Under the pieces are notes generated by a model. It was not told where the DNA came from, did no database searches, and saw only the letters and a program-made list of their open reading frames with translations. A stretch of 64,000 bases of DNA, taken from contig OW121852.1 of assembly GCA_933228895.1 (NCBI GenBank), forward strand, positions 107,591,544-107,655,543, read 5' to 3'. The DNA is from Platycnemis pennipes. Its lineage: Eukaryota > Arthropoda > Insecta > Odonata > Platycnemididae. A program made the position numbers and the translations under genes. Position 1 is the stretch's first letter. Each line of letters opens with the position of its first letter. Positions 12,031-23,712 of this stretch are shown in pieces.

Positions 12031-13114
12031 TAGGTATTCCTATTTGGTTTACACAAAAAATCACGCAATATGCAAGATCCTACACAAGAGTATGGATTAA
12101 AGGTTCATAAGATAAAATCTAATTACAATAACCACTCCAAAACCGCCGAGGGAGAATTCAATTGCAACGAAGGAGGTGGAGTTAAGGACGATGAAACTGA
12201 TGTACGTCTTCGGCAACTTATTGTTAGTCACCGTGTAGACGGTTAATATTTCCATCACTCCGAAGCGAAGTAATACATGAACCCTGATACCGACTGCGGA
12301 TGTACACATTAGCCAAAAAATGTTAGATAACAAACGACAACCAGCGGAGAGGAAGCCTTACCTTTACTGATATCATCATACACAAGGGAAGAGTAACAAA
12401 TTCACTGATCACTGTGGGAGGTAATCGACGATGGTGAGGTCACCTTCACTTTCAAGGACAACTGTGCTAAACGGCGAAGATGAAAGATACGTTGACAGGA
12501 CCCAGCAGGAATTAAAACGTTAACTTAATTAACCGATTAGCAACGAAAGTAGATGTTATAACGTTAATGGCAGGGACAAAAAATGAAAGTCCATTGTTTT
12601 TCGTAGCAAAAGAAAAACGAAGACGATACAACAATACTATATAATCAATGTCATCTGAATAAATGTTCTCAACCGTTGTTATCAAGGTTATCGTGAGTAT
12701 TACTTCTTTATAACCTACCGTGTATGATAGGTTATAAGGAATACAGCTGTTTCCCATTTTCTTCAAATCCGCCCGTCTACAAGCAATCTTCAGATTAACA
12801 TACATCTCATTTCTATTACTACATCCCATCCAAAACGCACATTCTCAACATTAAGTACATTTCACCCTGCCAGCCGCCGGAAGGGCAAGTGGCAAGGGTT
12901 GTTAGGTCACGAGTGAAAAGATGAATTGTGACGAAAAAAAGAAAAACCACTTTGGAAAATAATTATTCGTCATTTTTTTAATTTGACCTTTTTTGAACGG
13001 TGGGCGTGTCAAGTGCGTGGGAAAAACGAATTCTTGCATTTCTCGGTCCGACAATTAATTTCTTTCGGTATATCCCTTCTGTATTTCATTCATATGTATG
13101 GGGGGTTGCATAAA

Positions 13115-13215
13115 TACTCCTGGAATGCCCGATTCGAACTCTTCTAATAAGAATTTTTCAAGTAACTTCCACCTAGACAACAACCTGCTAGGCACTATGG
13201 TTTCCCAACCAAGTC
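13115..13215 (-). mobile_element. Possible tRNA-derived SINE head
   Basis: On the minus strand an A-box-like TGCCTAGCAGG is followed about 55 bp later by a B-box-like GAGTTCGAATC. Spacing suits a tRNA-like promoter, but no cloverleaf can be drawn and no body or tail is recognised. Confidence 0.35.
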
Positions 13216-13649
13216 CTTCCCATAACAAGAGTGACACCTTCTGTGCGCTCATATGAATTTTTTACAAAACGCGATTCTCTCCTTCGCATCTTATTCAGTT
13301 CCAAAACGCGCGATGCATTCTACAGGTGGGGCTTTAGAAATACGAAAAACAACTCACTGAAGTACTTCCTCGTGCTACTTCCTTTTGATCCATAAAACTT
13401 TCGGCAACCTTCTCGCTACCCTACTTTTCCAAGAGTCCTTAAAATATAACCTATCTGCGTCCCTCATGATTCAGATCTCGGTATCACATGACGAATGCCC
13501 TATATCATACTTTAACTAGTTCTTAACAATTTTCTCAAGCCAACTGCCACATACACTCCCTTATTCCGTCACTATTCCCCTTTTTCTCTCATTAATATCA
13601 CCTAAATGTCTTTATTACACGGAAAACCTGTCGTTAGTCACTAAACTGC

Positions 13650-13730
13650 CCCATCGGTTCAGTCCTATTGCCAGTAACGGCTTTAAATTTATATTCGTAA
13701 TACAGTATGTCATTGTAGGTATATGCAAAT
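13650..13730 (-). repeat. Short relative of the repeat at 11,855-12,030
   Basis: It shares CCCCATCGGTTCAGT and, further on, a TCATTGTAGGTAT stretch (TCGTAGGTAT in the other copy). Both motifs have the same order and orientation in the two places. Confidence 0.45.
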
Positions 13731-16720
13731 TCATATTTTTGCTCTGTTTGATAATAGCTGCCTCTATGAGGAGCTCCACTGCATTTTACACTGTTTTGTT
13801 TTTCACTGTATCCACATAGCGGTGGTGCCAGAAAAGCTAATTCTATGGTTGCTGGCATAAATGTGCGGTCGTTATTATTTCACCAACGAAATCCCGTTTA
13901 ACGCTACGATAAAACTACATTATATGATAAAAACTGTTGATAAACTGTTTTCGTGTAGTTCCCCCCTTTTCTATAAGGTGGCATTAGGTTCGTTTTCTTA
14001 AACATAATTTTCAAACTATTTCTCTCTCAAAGAATTTATAATACGTCACTATAATGACTGCAGTGGCGGGAGGGCAGGAAAATATATAGAGAGATGAGCT
14101 AAAGCCGGTGTTCCACGGTTTCAATTTTCATCCAATATTTAGTCGTAACGCATTTCATTCTAAATTAAGGATGAAGCATAAATTTTACGCCACAGAACGC
14201 AGTGTTTTGATCCAAAACAGACGACCCAATGGAATGCGAGTATGTAGTAAACAATGAAAATGTTTGCCATCATCAAATGTGAAAAAGCCCAGGCAATGGG
14301 GTGGTTTACCATATTTCTTTATTATCGAATCTGATCGAGTTTGTTAAATAAAAAGACCCGTATTTTTCCGTTCTTTGATCCGTCAAGCCGTTCTCGGATT
14401 ATAAGCAGCGAAAAACTGATGGGTGTAACCATTTCGGAAAAGTGGGCGAGCAAAGGACTCGTACGTTACCCACTTCGTCCAATTACAACTGAGACCGCGA
14501 AACTCCTTCACCTTATCACAATGAGGGGCACACAGCTGACTCTGCCAATGGAAGTGGTTGCGACAAGCTGACCTCCCCTCCCCAACTGCGCTAATTCCCC
14601 GTTCTTCTTCAACACAGTGAAGGACGGGAGTCGGATTACGTAGATATCCTTGACGCAGCTCGTTGGGTGGGCGTACCTTTTGCTTATTTTAATTTTTGAT
14701 TTATCAATGTATGGCTCAGTTTAGAAGGTTATTTTGTCACTAAAATTCATTTTTCGTTTACATCTAACGATTCCGTGTATAACAGAGTGATTTCGGTTCC
14801 GAGTAAACTCCCCCATTTTAATTTTAGCAAAATATATCGGGTATTATTTGAATTAAGGTTATATACAAAAAGTCATGCATTAAAAATCGTAGTGCATAAA
14901 TTCATCTCTGCATGGCACTCAATAGTACAACAACTGCCTCTGGGCTTCATAATTACCTCAGTTTTAGGAAGTCTGCGATTTGTCGGTTTCATACATTTGG
15001 ATGGAAAATTTGAGCAAATTCCATTTGTTTAGTCCAAAAATTTGAACACGAGATTCCACCACGCCACACGGTCCAAATCATTAGTACCCCATTTGAAAAA
15101 TGTGCTCTAAATTGGATCGTGGTAATCGAGGGTTTTTAGGGGTCACGGAATTTAATGGGCAGTCCGTCATTCTCCAACGGCTTCGCTCCCAGTTTCCCCT
15201 CGAGGACCCTGTTCATGCTCCTTGCACGCACGCAATCAAATTATCCCCGGATAGAGCGAAAGAGGAAGAAGGCTAGGGAGGCGGTTCTCAATTGACTAAA
15301 TGAGCCCTAACTCCATCTGGAACACTTCGGGGAAAGAGATAACAGACATGGCACGTGGATGCAATCTGCGGTCTTTCGCCACTACCGCGACAAGGACGAG
15401 AAACGTTCCTTTCAGTTCGAATTGCGGCAAAGAAGCCGATTGAATTGACGGTAACATTTAATATTCCATTCCTTTCCACTGAGGATGCAGAACCGTACTT
15501 CTTAACTTCTTCAATGCCCCCTTACAATAATCAGTTTTCACCCGTTCTGAAGCATAAAGAACGAGTACACGATTTTCGTTGAAAAACAACAACGTGAGAG
15601 GTTTCATGCAAAGGATATATGATGACGATTATTGATGGTAGAGTGATAATAAGTTTCTTGTTCATGTATGTGGGCGTAAGTAGAGCTCGCGTTTTTATAA
15701 TTTCAATTGATTCTCTAATTAGCCTAGTGCAATTAGAGAAAAATTATAAAAATGTCTATTTTCAATCGAGAAGACGGTTACAAAATATCAAATTCGAGGA
15801 ATAGTTTTTCGATGAAAAAAACATATCACCGAGAAACAACAATAGGAGTCAACATATATAAAAGCAGCGAAAACGGATTTTTCTTAGCCTCACTGAGTTT
15901 GACATGAAGATGCAGAATGGATTTCCGAGGAAACTGTCGCCTTATACCAAAATAACGCGGTGAAACCGGTCATGATGCAACATTAAAGAGATTAACAAAA
16001 CGGAAACCTACATTTGACAGATAATCTACACTAATTATCTTCGCGGTAACTATGATAATTATCCCTTACTGTATCCGGAAAGCATGTTATTTTGAATCTT
16101 TCCCTCTTAATTGTATCTAATTATCTATAGCTTATATTCTTTATAGGGGCATCAGCCTTTTAGATAATGAATAAAATCTATTCTATAACATAAAAAGACA
16201 AGCCTAAAACCACGTATCACGCATCAGGAATTTGTGCAACGAATTTATGCCACGCTCGATTTTTTTAGAGAACCAAAAGTTACACGAACTTGAAACTTGG
16301 CAAATCATCAAATGTGATCATTCCACAGAGTGTAGGCTACTGTATATTCACCTGAGAAACCTGCGATCGATTCTACTTCACATTTTACCTAAGAATTACT
16401 TCACAGACAAGTAGGGTAAACCGAGGCATGTTTACAGTTTTTTTATTTCGATTTTTCATATTTTTTGCAATGCAGTTATTTACATGTATTCCATGCTGAA
16501 TTATTACTTGATAATTAATATCCATTTTGAAACCTATCAAGAGCCTCATCCTGTCATACTTTTTTATGTACTTAAAATATTATTGAGTGAAGTCACCTGT
16601 GTAAACTTGCCCCTAAAGAGGTCATGTTTACACAGTACCTGGGGTTAGTTTACACAATTTTTAAAAGCAGAAAGTTAAGGGTGATTATTAATAAAACATG
16701 ACAGAAACTAAATTAAGTAA

Positions 16721-16790
16721 ATGGAGTAAGTAGATGGCGGAAGTAGATGGCGGAAGTAGATGTAGGTAGTAGATGGTGGAAGTAAATGGA
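16721..16790 (+). repeat. Short tandem repeat, AGTAGATGGCGGA type
   Basis: Three to four imperfect units of about 13-14 bases built on AGTAGATGGCGGA lie in a row, decaying at the right end. They are inside the pogo element. Confidence 0.7.
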
Positions 16791-17014
16791 GCATATTTGG
16801 AAGGAATCATTGTTGATGAATCATAAATAGCAAAGCTCAGAGGTTGGGTTTGAAGCTAGGGGAGGCGGCCTGTCGGTTACATAGGATAGCATAAAGTAGG
16901 CGTTTTGAAATATATCAATATTAAGAAGGAATATTCCTTAAACTCAGAAACCTACTTTGAGATTTACAGGAGTGCATGCTAAGGGTAGTGCTGTCGATAA
17001 AATACCTGGTATGT

Positions 17015-18225
17015 CATCATAGTTGGGAAAGTTGCCAAAAAAGTTAACTGGTTAAAGTTAATCTCACTAAAAAGTTACTAGTTAAAGTTAAAAGTTTTTT
17101 CTGAAAAAGTAAATGATAATAGTTAAAGTTTAAAAAAGTAACTTTTGCGTTAAAAGTTACTTTTTCAGTTACTTTGACAAATTTGATGCTTGGTAATAGA
17201 GTCCTTGATGGTTTTTTTTGTTTTGACGGTTTTGACATACAAAGCTAACACTGAAAACTGTCATTGTGGTTTCTTCCATTCGTATCCTTTAGTTTAAAAT
17301 ATTTGAATTGTGGATTTTCGTTGTAATTCCATTTCGAGACCAGAGTGTTTTTGGTCAGGGTTTCCTAGTGTCTGTTAAAAGGATTCGGCGATTTTTCTAA
17401 GATGGAGCTCCGATTCCGGGATTTTTAAGTAGTCGTGAATGTGAAACATTCTGACGAACCATGGTGCGTCTGTAGTTTGTCGCAAAAGATTGTTATGAGC
17501 GGTAGAAAGTGCTTTAAGGCTAGTTTTTGATATCGATCCCCACATTGAGATGTGAAGTATCCCTTCACAATTGTAAAATTGCATTGGAAACGGCTTAGTT
17601 ATATAGAGTTAGAGTAGATTCTGAGGCTGTGCCTGCCCACCTTTTCTCGCAATTCACTGGGGGCTGATGAATTGACGACAAAATGTTGCCGAGTAAGGCA
17701 TACGTAGACGGGCGCATTGTAACGCACACGTTAATTTGAATGAACCCTTCCCCCTCGTTACCCATCATAGGTTTTTAGGCGATCCTTCTTTCTCGGCTTC
17801 AGCTATGTAGTATTGACGACATGATGTCACCGAGTAAGGCATGCGACACCTCCAAAACATTATCTTCGCGTGGTTTCGTGTTTCCTCATCAGAGGGTGTG
17901 TCCCTAAACTTTGGCGGTCACTCCCCTCATCCCCACGTTTGATTGGATGCATTCATCTGGGCCAATTTATTACCTTCATGCACAACTACCCTTACATTCT
18001 TAGATACCATTTTATTTTCCCATTTGTCTGTTGGGCAACCTTTGCGTCCAAATTCGGACAGGTTGACATTCGCCAAAATTAACGTTAAAATTAACTGAAG
18101 TTATTTTTATCTGAGTTAATGCATAATTTTAACGACTAAAAGCTAAAAGTTAACTCTTCTAAAACGTAACGATTAAACTAAATAATTACCACATTTTTAA
18201 CGCTAAAGTTTGACGCTAGTGGCCG
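17015..18225 (+). mobile_element. Dispersed repeat rich in GTTAAAAGTTAACT, nested in pogo element
   Basis: The stretch about 17,800-18,215 matches the reverse complement of 63,560-64,000 almost throughout. Shared parts include TGATGTCACC.AGTAAGGCAT, CTTTGGCGGTCACTCCCCTCA and GACATTCGCCAAAATTAAC. A shorter extra copy of the TGACGACA..AGTAAGGCATACG start is at 17,665-17,710, so the unit is partly duplicated here. Both flanks hold TTAACT/AGTTAA-rich stretches (17,035-17,200 and 18,075-18,215), which could be long terminal inverted arms. Exact ends are unclear. Confidence 0.6.
17290..17590 (-). mobile_element. Jockey-like LINE fragment, reverse transcriptase C-terminus
   Basis: A 69-codon minus-strand frame (17,375-17,584) encodes a WGSISKTSLKAL stretch, an NNLLRQTTDAPWFVR stretch and an IHDYLKIP stretch. 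This order matches the end of the Jockey-clade reverse transcriptase region (W....K.....LQ..QN..LR.I..APW.VRN..IH.DL.IP). It is a short piece without the catalytic part. It sits inside the repeat block nested in the pogo element. Confidence 0.65.
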
Positions 18226-18369
18226 CAATGCAGAGGGAAAAACAAAAGTGCCATGCCATTATCTCGCAGAAATCTAGCTCTTCAATTGAGAGGTGCCAAT
18301 CACTGCTATCGAGGAGCAATAGGCATGGCAGCTCGGGAGAGCATCGAGCATAATGTACAAAGTGTTTGA

Positions 18370-18940
18370 CAAATTAAAAAACATTTTTCTCAGCTATCCA
18401 ACATGAGGGGTTGGCATCTCCTTCACAGCCAACAGGGCCGTCACGAATGATTTTGGCTGGAAATTTACCCTGGGAAACACGACGAATGGAGGCATGCTGT
18501 AACCAGCAGCATTTACAGGTGTCGCCATTGTGACAAGAATCTCTCCTTCAGTGGATGTGATTCTACCGTTTAGGCGGAATCCTCTGTTTAACTATTAGGC
18601 TTGTGAACTGCAGTCACGCCAGTTTCATCAGCATTCCAAATATCTGATGACCGGATCTTAAGGTGGTTCATGACAATCGTCAAATTTCTTAAGAAAGCCT
18701 TGATATTTGTCCTATTGAAGCTAGCAGCTTTCGCAAGGCTAGTAGATTGAGTTGCCCTGATTCATAAAGAGTTATGCCATTTTAAAAACCCAGAAAAACC
18801 AATCAACCCCTGTAATTTCTCGTTCATCCCAAGAGGGTAGACTTTTGCTCTACGCTTTTGACGTGCGCTTCTAGCAATATTACTAGGAATGGGTGGTAAA
18901 AAAGAATGAATAGTTGAGAATATTTCTGTCCCTTTTTGGG
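18370..18940 (-). pseudogene. pogo/jerky-like transposase, DDE domain remnant
   Basis: On the minus strand, 18,596-18,640 encodes IWNADETGVTAVHKP. This is the first catalytic-aspartate motif (DETG) of the DDE_1 transposase family that also gave rise to CENP-B and jerky. Downstream, in shifted frames, come a VTMATPVNAAGY..PPFVVFPRVNFQPK stretch and an LRKMF-like stretch, in the order expected for this family. Stops and frameshifts break it, and the N-terminal DNA-binding part is not recognisable. It belongs to the element spanning 16,414-19,584. Confidence 0.75.
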
Positions 18941-19879
18941 GCAGACGACCACAGCAAAAGTCTTGAAAGAATCGGTCGATCCAATATGAAGTGAAAAATT
19001 TTTATATAATGTTACTCTTTTTTATATAACGTCCCTCTAATTACCTTGGAAAGAATCAAAATTAAACTACAATCCCTATTATCTATCAAATTCAGTAAAA
19101 ATGACCGCGCAGACGTTCTAAGTATGCAGGCGAGTTCAGGTGTTCTAGTGTTTAAAAACCACGGGGCACGTTTACATTATTTGAAGAATGTGAAAACATA
19201 CCCCATATGCCTTGTGTAAACATGCCCCATTTTCGACAAAATTTAACCTATTAGCTTGGTTCACGAGGTAGGAATTCAACTGACTATCTTATATTTACCG
19301 CAAAATAACATTCTAACAGGAAACACCATAATGAGTTTTGAACATCTATTAGTATAGAAGTTATTAATGCCAACATAGTGGTGTAGAAGTTTACTCAATA
19401 AAAAAATCACAAATACTGCTCTCTGTTGGTTGTCACTCGTCTCTATGACTGCAGACTAACATGAAAGTAAATGGTGGTCCCAGTGACTCGCCAGACGTGA
19501 CAAATGCTGCACTCCGATCAACAGTTTGTGAACTATAAGCAGTGTGTAAACTTGCCCCTGTACCAAACTTGCTCCGGCCTACCCTACTTCTCATTTTACC
19601 TAAGAATACAAGTAAAATCTGTTTTTCAGCATGCAGCATTATTTTATAAAATAAAACAATGATTTATTATCCATGGACATGAGCCAGACGGAAGGATACA
19701 GCATGAAGTATCTAATTCTTATCATGTCATACAGTTTTCTGTTCCAAATTTAAAAATTTCGATAAATATAACAATTTCCGGGGAATACTGCTGTTTTTAA
19801 AAACCTTGACATTGACAACCAAGGACATTCCGAAAGCTGATCCCCTACATAGATCAAGACGTCAAAAATAAGAATAAAA

Positions 19880-20310
19880 AAATTAAATCTAATTGTGACA
19901 ATTCAAAAAAACACTAAAAAAGCCAAAATAAGAATGGAAATTAAACTGATGTTTTCCAAAAGGTGGGCAGTTCCAGTAGCACAGTACGGTAGTAATATTT
20001 GGGCTCTCTCAAATAGAGGTAGAATAAAATCGGATTGGCTGAAATTAAATTCAAAAGTATAAACTTGTGCAATTCAAGATAAAATAAGACATTATACTAT
20101 AAGACGAAGCTTCAATACTGGTAATTTCGAAGAAAAATAAAATATGGATGAAATGGTGATGAACACCACTGAAGAAGAATGAAGCACAATGAGCACAACC
20201 GTCGCCCCAGAGTCATCTGAGAATATGAGCCAGGCGAAACGTCGACCAAGTATGATGGCAACGGGGGCAGACTACACAGAAAAATACACGAAGAAAAGAA
20301 GATGAACAAC
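19880..20310 (+). mobile_element. LINE remnant, C-terminal region
   Basis: Part of the + strand encodes KLMFSKRWAVPVAQYGSNIWAL, the well-known 'V.LYGSE.WAL' segment after the reverse transcriptase palm. Decayed text then reaches a NRRPRV-like stretch that corresponds to the basic GRPRKRW region of such elements. Many stops. It ends just before the tRNA gene. Confidence 0.5.
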
Positions 20311-20409
20311 CTTATCACAGAACTCCGCCGGTCCTTGAGAAAAGCTATCCGAATGAAGTTTCTGTAGTAGGTTTAATCCACGTTTCAACTTCGTTCGAAT
20401 ACAGACTTC

Positions 20410-20417
20410 AAAAAAAA
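20410..20417 (-). terminator. Pol III T-run terminator of tRNA-Ser
   Basis: A run of eight T on the minus strand begins two bases after the tRNA 3' end, as usual for RNA polymerase III. Confidence 0.85.
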
Positions 20418-20418
20418 T

Positions 20419-20500
20419 CGACGAGGATGGGATTCGAACCCACGCGTGCAGAGCACATTGGATTAGCAGTCCAACGCCTTAACCACTCGGCCACCTCGTC
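20419..20500 (-). tRNA. tRNA-Ser (anticodon GCT)
   Basis: An 82-base cloverleaf on the minus strand. The acceptor stem GACGAGG (1-7) pairs perfectly with CCTCGTC, followed by discriminator G. The D arm contains the A box TGGCCGAGTGG. The anticodon stem TTGGA/TCCAA encloses loop CTGCTAA with anticodon GCT (plus-strand bases 20,465-20,467), which reads AGC/AGU serine codons. A long variable arm, the class II hallmark of tRNA-Ser, follows. The T arm has B box GGTTCGAATCC. CCA is not encoded, as expected for a eukaryotic nuclear gene. No mismatch is seen, so it is probably functional. Confidence 0.97.
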
Positions 20501-21179
20501 AGACGATAGGTCAAGTTTACGGAGAAATATGCATGAAATGGGACGATACGGATTACACAAACCACAACAATGTATTTTGAAGGAATAACAAGTACCTGGC
20601 CTTGGCGTGTTTCCAGTTCCATCGAATCCTACGATGGGACTTATTTAACAGATGGGGTAATGTTCCCGAGTATTGTCGATCGACCCTACTTGCCGTTTTC
20701 TAATATCATCTTAAATATAATATATTTCTACTAAACGTCATATTTACAATGTTGCACCATTATACATGCATAACAGTGTTAGAGCATGTAGTAGTATGCA
20801 TAGTAGCAGGGCTGGATTGATATACGTTGAAATTGAACTATTTACCTACTACCCAAGTTGAGGCATAACAGCATAATATAAATGAAAATAGGTAGAAGTC
20901 CGTGGACGGCTGGATATGATAATGAAGATGGAATTCAGATAACTTAGAGGAAACATCGAGGAACCATGACAGAAAATTGGTTTGGGGACTGGAAGATTTC
21001 AGCTTAACCAGCTCTAGAGCAAAATCTATTCTTCCGACACCAAGGGTATAGCGATTTAAGTACGATTACTCGTGATTTAAGGAACTCAACAAAAACAAAA
21101 AGAGAAGTCAGATTAAAATTGTAAAAATTTGAGGCGACACCTTTATCGGCAATAACTGGTTCACATTGGAGACATAATG
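20501..21179. other. Anonymous sequence
   Basis: Region upstream of the tRNA gene. From about 20,880 it contains decayed text that may belong to the LINE whose 3' end follows. Nothing else recognised. Confidence 0.4.
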
Positions 21180-21370
21180 GTTCGATAAAGATAGCGAGGA
21201 AAAAGTGAATTGAGAGAATGGCAAAGGAACACCCTAGCTTGGGATATAAGGAGCATGTAGTGGAGGATGAGAAAGATAAGAATTACATGAGCGTGAATAG
21301 GTGGGAGATTCGTGTCGTCAAATCAATGTTAGAGTTGTTATGACGTTGAACACAATGAAGAAGTCGCAGT
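21180..21370 (+). mobile_element. RTE-like LINE, strongly decayed 3' end
   Basis: The + strand gives ERMAKEHPSLGYKEHVVED, then EKDKNYMSVNR. It parallels the GKGRPRLGY..HV..DVKEK.Y...KR block that closes other copies in this window (for example 3,930-4,121). Frameshifts and base changes are frequent, and the tail is lost. Confidence 0.5.
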
Positions 21371-23295
21371 AAATACTTTCATGAAGAATCTTAGCGTGAA
21401 GGAGGGTTAACTGTGTACTCCATTCAAAACGTATATTGAGTAGATTAACAGGAAATTAACGCTAAAAATCGGCGACCGCTGATTCCTGCTTTTCCACACC
21501 ACTACCCAATCGTTACCATTTTCTCAGATAACCAACAGCGCTAAATTTACACGATCATAATCACGTCGTACACGAAGGACTCCAAAAGATACTCGGCACC
21601 GATAGAACAGCATTGCCCATGCATAGTAAAACCCACTTCCGCCATGGCTTCCTTCAGACAAGGATATTTATGGAAGGAAGACCAGACCCACGGACCATTG
21701 CATTCAAGTCCTGGAGAGCATTAACGCCAAGGATTTCATCACGCCGGCGGATGGGGAGGAGCTGGCGCGACTCCACGGTGTAGGAGGTGGGGAGGGTGAG
21801 TCCGCCCCTCCACAACGCACCCCTTGCATGAAAAATGCGAAATTAAGAGCGGGACGGGGCGGGCAGAGGCGACTCCGCGCACATCGCTGGGGCTTCTTCG
21901 ACTTCTTGGATACTGTTATAGAAATGCTCCCAACTGGAGGAGAAACACCTTCTTCCCCTCCATCCACCACGCTGGCGGAAGGGAAATCAAGGAAGTGAAT
22001 CTGGGAAAGGAAAGCCAATGAGGTCAAGGCCACGCCGGGTGATAGAGGGAGAGAAAAAAGAAGAGAAATGTTGCGCGGAGCTGACACAATAGGCATCGAC
22101 CGGGCAGTGCCGCGTCCACCTCAGCCGGCTTCAGTCGCCGGTCTATGGAAAGATAAAGAACGCTCTCGGGCGTAAATTAAGAGTGGAAAAAAAACAAGAG
22201 GACGGTCGACGAATATCTTAAACCGCAGGTTTCGAGCGAAGTGGATTTATAACTTGATCCGGTGGTTTGGTACGCTCAAAAATTAGGTTACGTAATAACT
22301 AAAAACGGTAAGTGTAAGGAAAAGGCCTGTAAATAGATACAATTATGGTGAAGTCTGCCAACGTCTTTCATAAGAAATCACTGCACACTTCAGCAAAATT
22401 TTCAAAACAAATATCTAACGATAGGCTTAGATTTTAAATGTCCCAATTGCGACGGTAATATCGTATCACTCAACCGTGACGTAATCCTTGAATAGGCAAC
22501 ACGACTTCCATCCCAGAATCATCCGCGATTTTTGAACTTACAGGCTTAAATCCCACCGACCCTGCAATCGAACATTATGACACAATTTTCACATGACATC
22601 TACATTTTTCACTAAATAGCAATGATTGTAAAAATTTCATTAAATTATGAATGGACTTATATATCATAACTGGAATGGCCAGGAAAGTAAAAACAATCCA
22701 GCGTAAGATAGAAAAAAATTACGAAAGAATAGACACAGAAGAAAATCCAAAATTGTTCTAGTGAAGGAAGAGAAAATTTAGGCAGGTGGTCCAAAATACT
22801 ATCATCGAAGTAGGGTTAGCTATTATCAACCCAATTATCAAAGTGTTAAATATTATTGATCTTTTTCGCAAATGCGTCACTTTCCTCAAATATTCCTTGA
22901 ATTATTTTCATCACTGTCTCACTAAACAAATAAAAAGAAATATTGCATTCGCTCAACACAAGCGTCATAAGACACTACACATGAATCCCACACGAATGGC
23001 CTAGGTAAATGCATACCCACTGTTATATTTAGGAGGACGGAAAATGCCTTAATAGCAGTAAATTATTTACAAAACGCAGACAACTCCGCAAAATTTCACA
23101 CGGTCAAGGTTCTACATCACATAGAACGTAAAAAATTACACACTGCGAACCCCAAATTAAGTTCTATAGAAAGTAAAAGGAGCATATCGGCAGTTAGATA
23201 TAAAAAACAAGAGAATATCCACCACAAACTTAACGACCCAAAAGACAATATCTTCCCCCAAAAGCGGTCGAATTGGCGGTATCGAGAAGCTGAAA
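21371..23295. other. Anonymous sequence with a GC-rich patch
   Basis: The part 21,700-22,140 is clearly more GC- and CpG-rich than its surroundings. It holds a 130-codon minus-strand frame (21,704-22,096) and a 65-codon + frame, neither recognisable. The rest is AT-rich with no gene seen. Confidence 0.4.
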
Positions 23296-23712
23296 AAAGG
23301 GTTCCCAACCTTTAAGCAACTGCGTACCATTTGCAATTTTTATAAATTTTGGCGTATTAAAAAAGTCCTAAATTTTTTTAGATATATACTTACTGTCGGA
23401 AAAGTGCCCAATGGCTAGGTTTATTTTAATTAAGTTACTGAGAAAATTTCATATTTCATTGTTACTGCACTTGTATTTCGGTTTTGTCAATCCTTTATCA
23501 AGACAACAATAAATATGTATATATTTTTTTTTCTATTTTTTCTTGCTAATTTTTGCCAGCGCCAGGCAGACGGGCAGTAAAGTTTGCGTGCTCACGCACA
23601 CAGAGGCCCTGACTAGCCTATCGCTCGTAATCGCTCGTATCAGCAACGAGTACCACCTGAAACGTTCCCGCGTACCACCAGTGGTACGCGTACCACCGGT
23701 TGGGAACCCCTG
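23296..23712. mobile_element. hAT-like MITE, about 417 bp
   Basis: The right end is the complement of CAGGGGTTCCCAACCGGT, a classic hAT terminus. The left end has the same GGGTTCCCAACC core (to 23,310) with altered first bases. The right part carries GGTGGTACGCG-type inverted motifs. No transposase. A clean 8-bp target duplication is not visible, which fits an old copy. Confidence 0.75.

Larger units (their letters stand above)
12031..16411. other. Anonymous sequence
   Basis: Contains the small repeats listed separately at 13,115 and 13,650. Minus-strand frames of 78 and 105 codons (12,097-12,333 and 12,512-12,829) and a + frame of 76 codons (14,341-14,571) show no domain that I recognise. 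The remainder is AT-rich and featureless. Confidence 0.4.
16414..19584 (-). mobile_element. pogo/Tigger-type DNA transposon, decayed, 3.17 kb
   Basis: The ends are inverted repeats: GGGTAAACCGAGGCATGTTT on the left, with about 15 of 20 bases matched by the right end. TA lies on each side (16,412-16,413 and 19,585-19,586), the usual target for this group. Subterminal copies of a GTGTAAACTTGCCCC motif occur near both ends (about 16,600, 19,210 and 19,545). A broken transposase lies on the minus strand at 18,370-18,940. Other repeats are nested between 17,015 and 18,225. The many stops show that it is inactive. Confidence 0.75.

Noticed and set aside
12293..12411. Possible short exon pair on the minus strand (12,411-12,362 and from 12,293) with a 68-base intron
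   Set aside because: Splice motifs are good, but the joined frame stops after twelve codons, and no family is recognisable.
21704..22096. 130-codon minus-strand frame
   Set aside because: Serine- and proline-rich text in a GC-rich patch with no domain and no start context.
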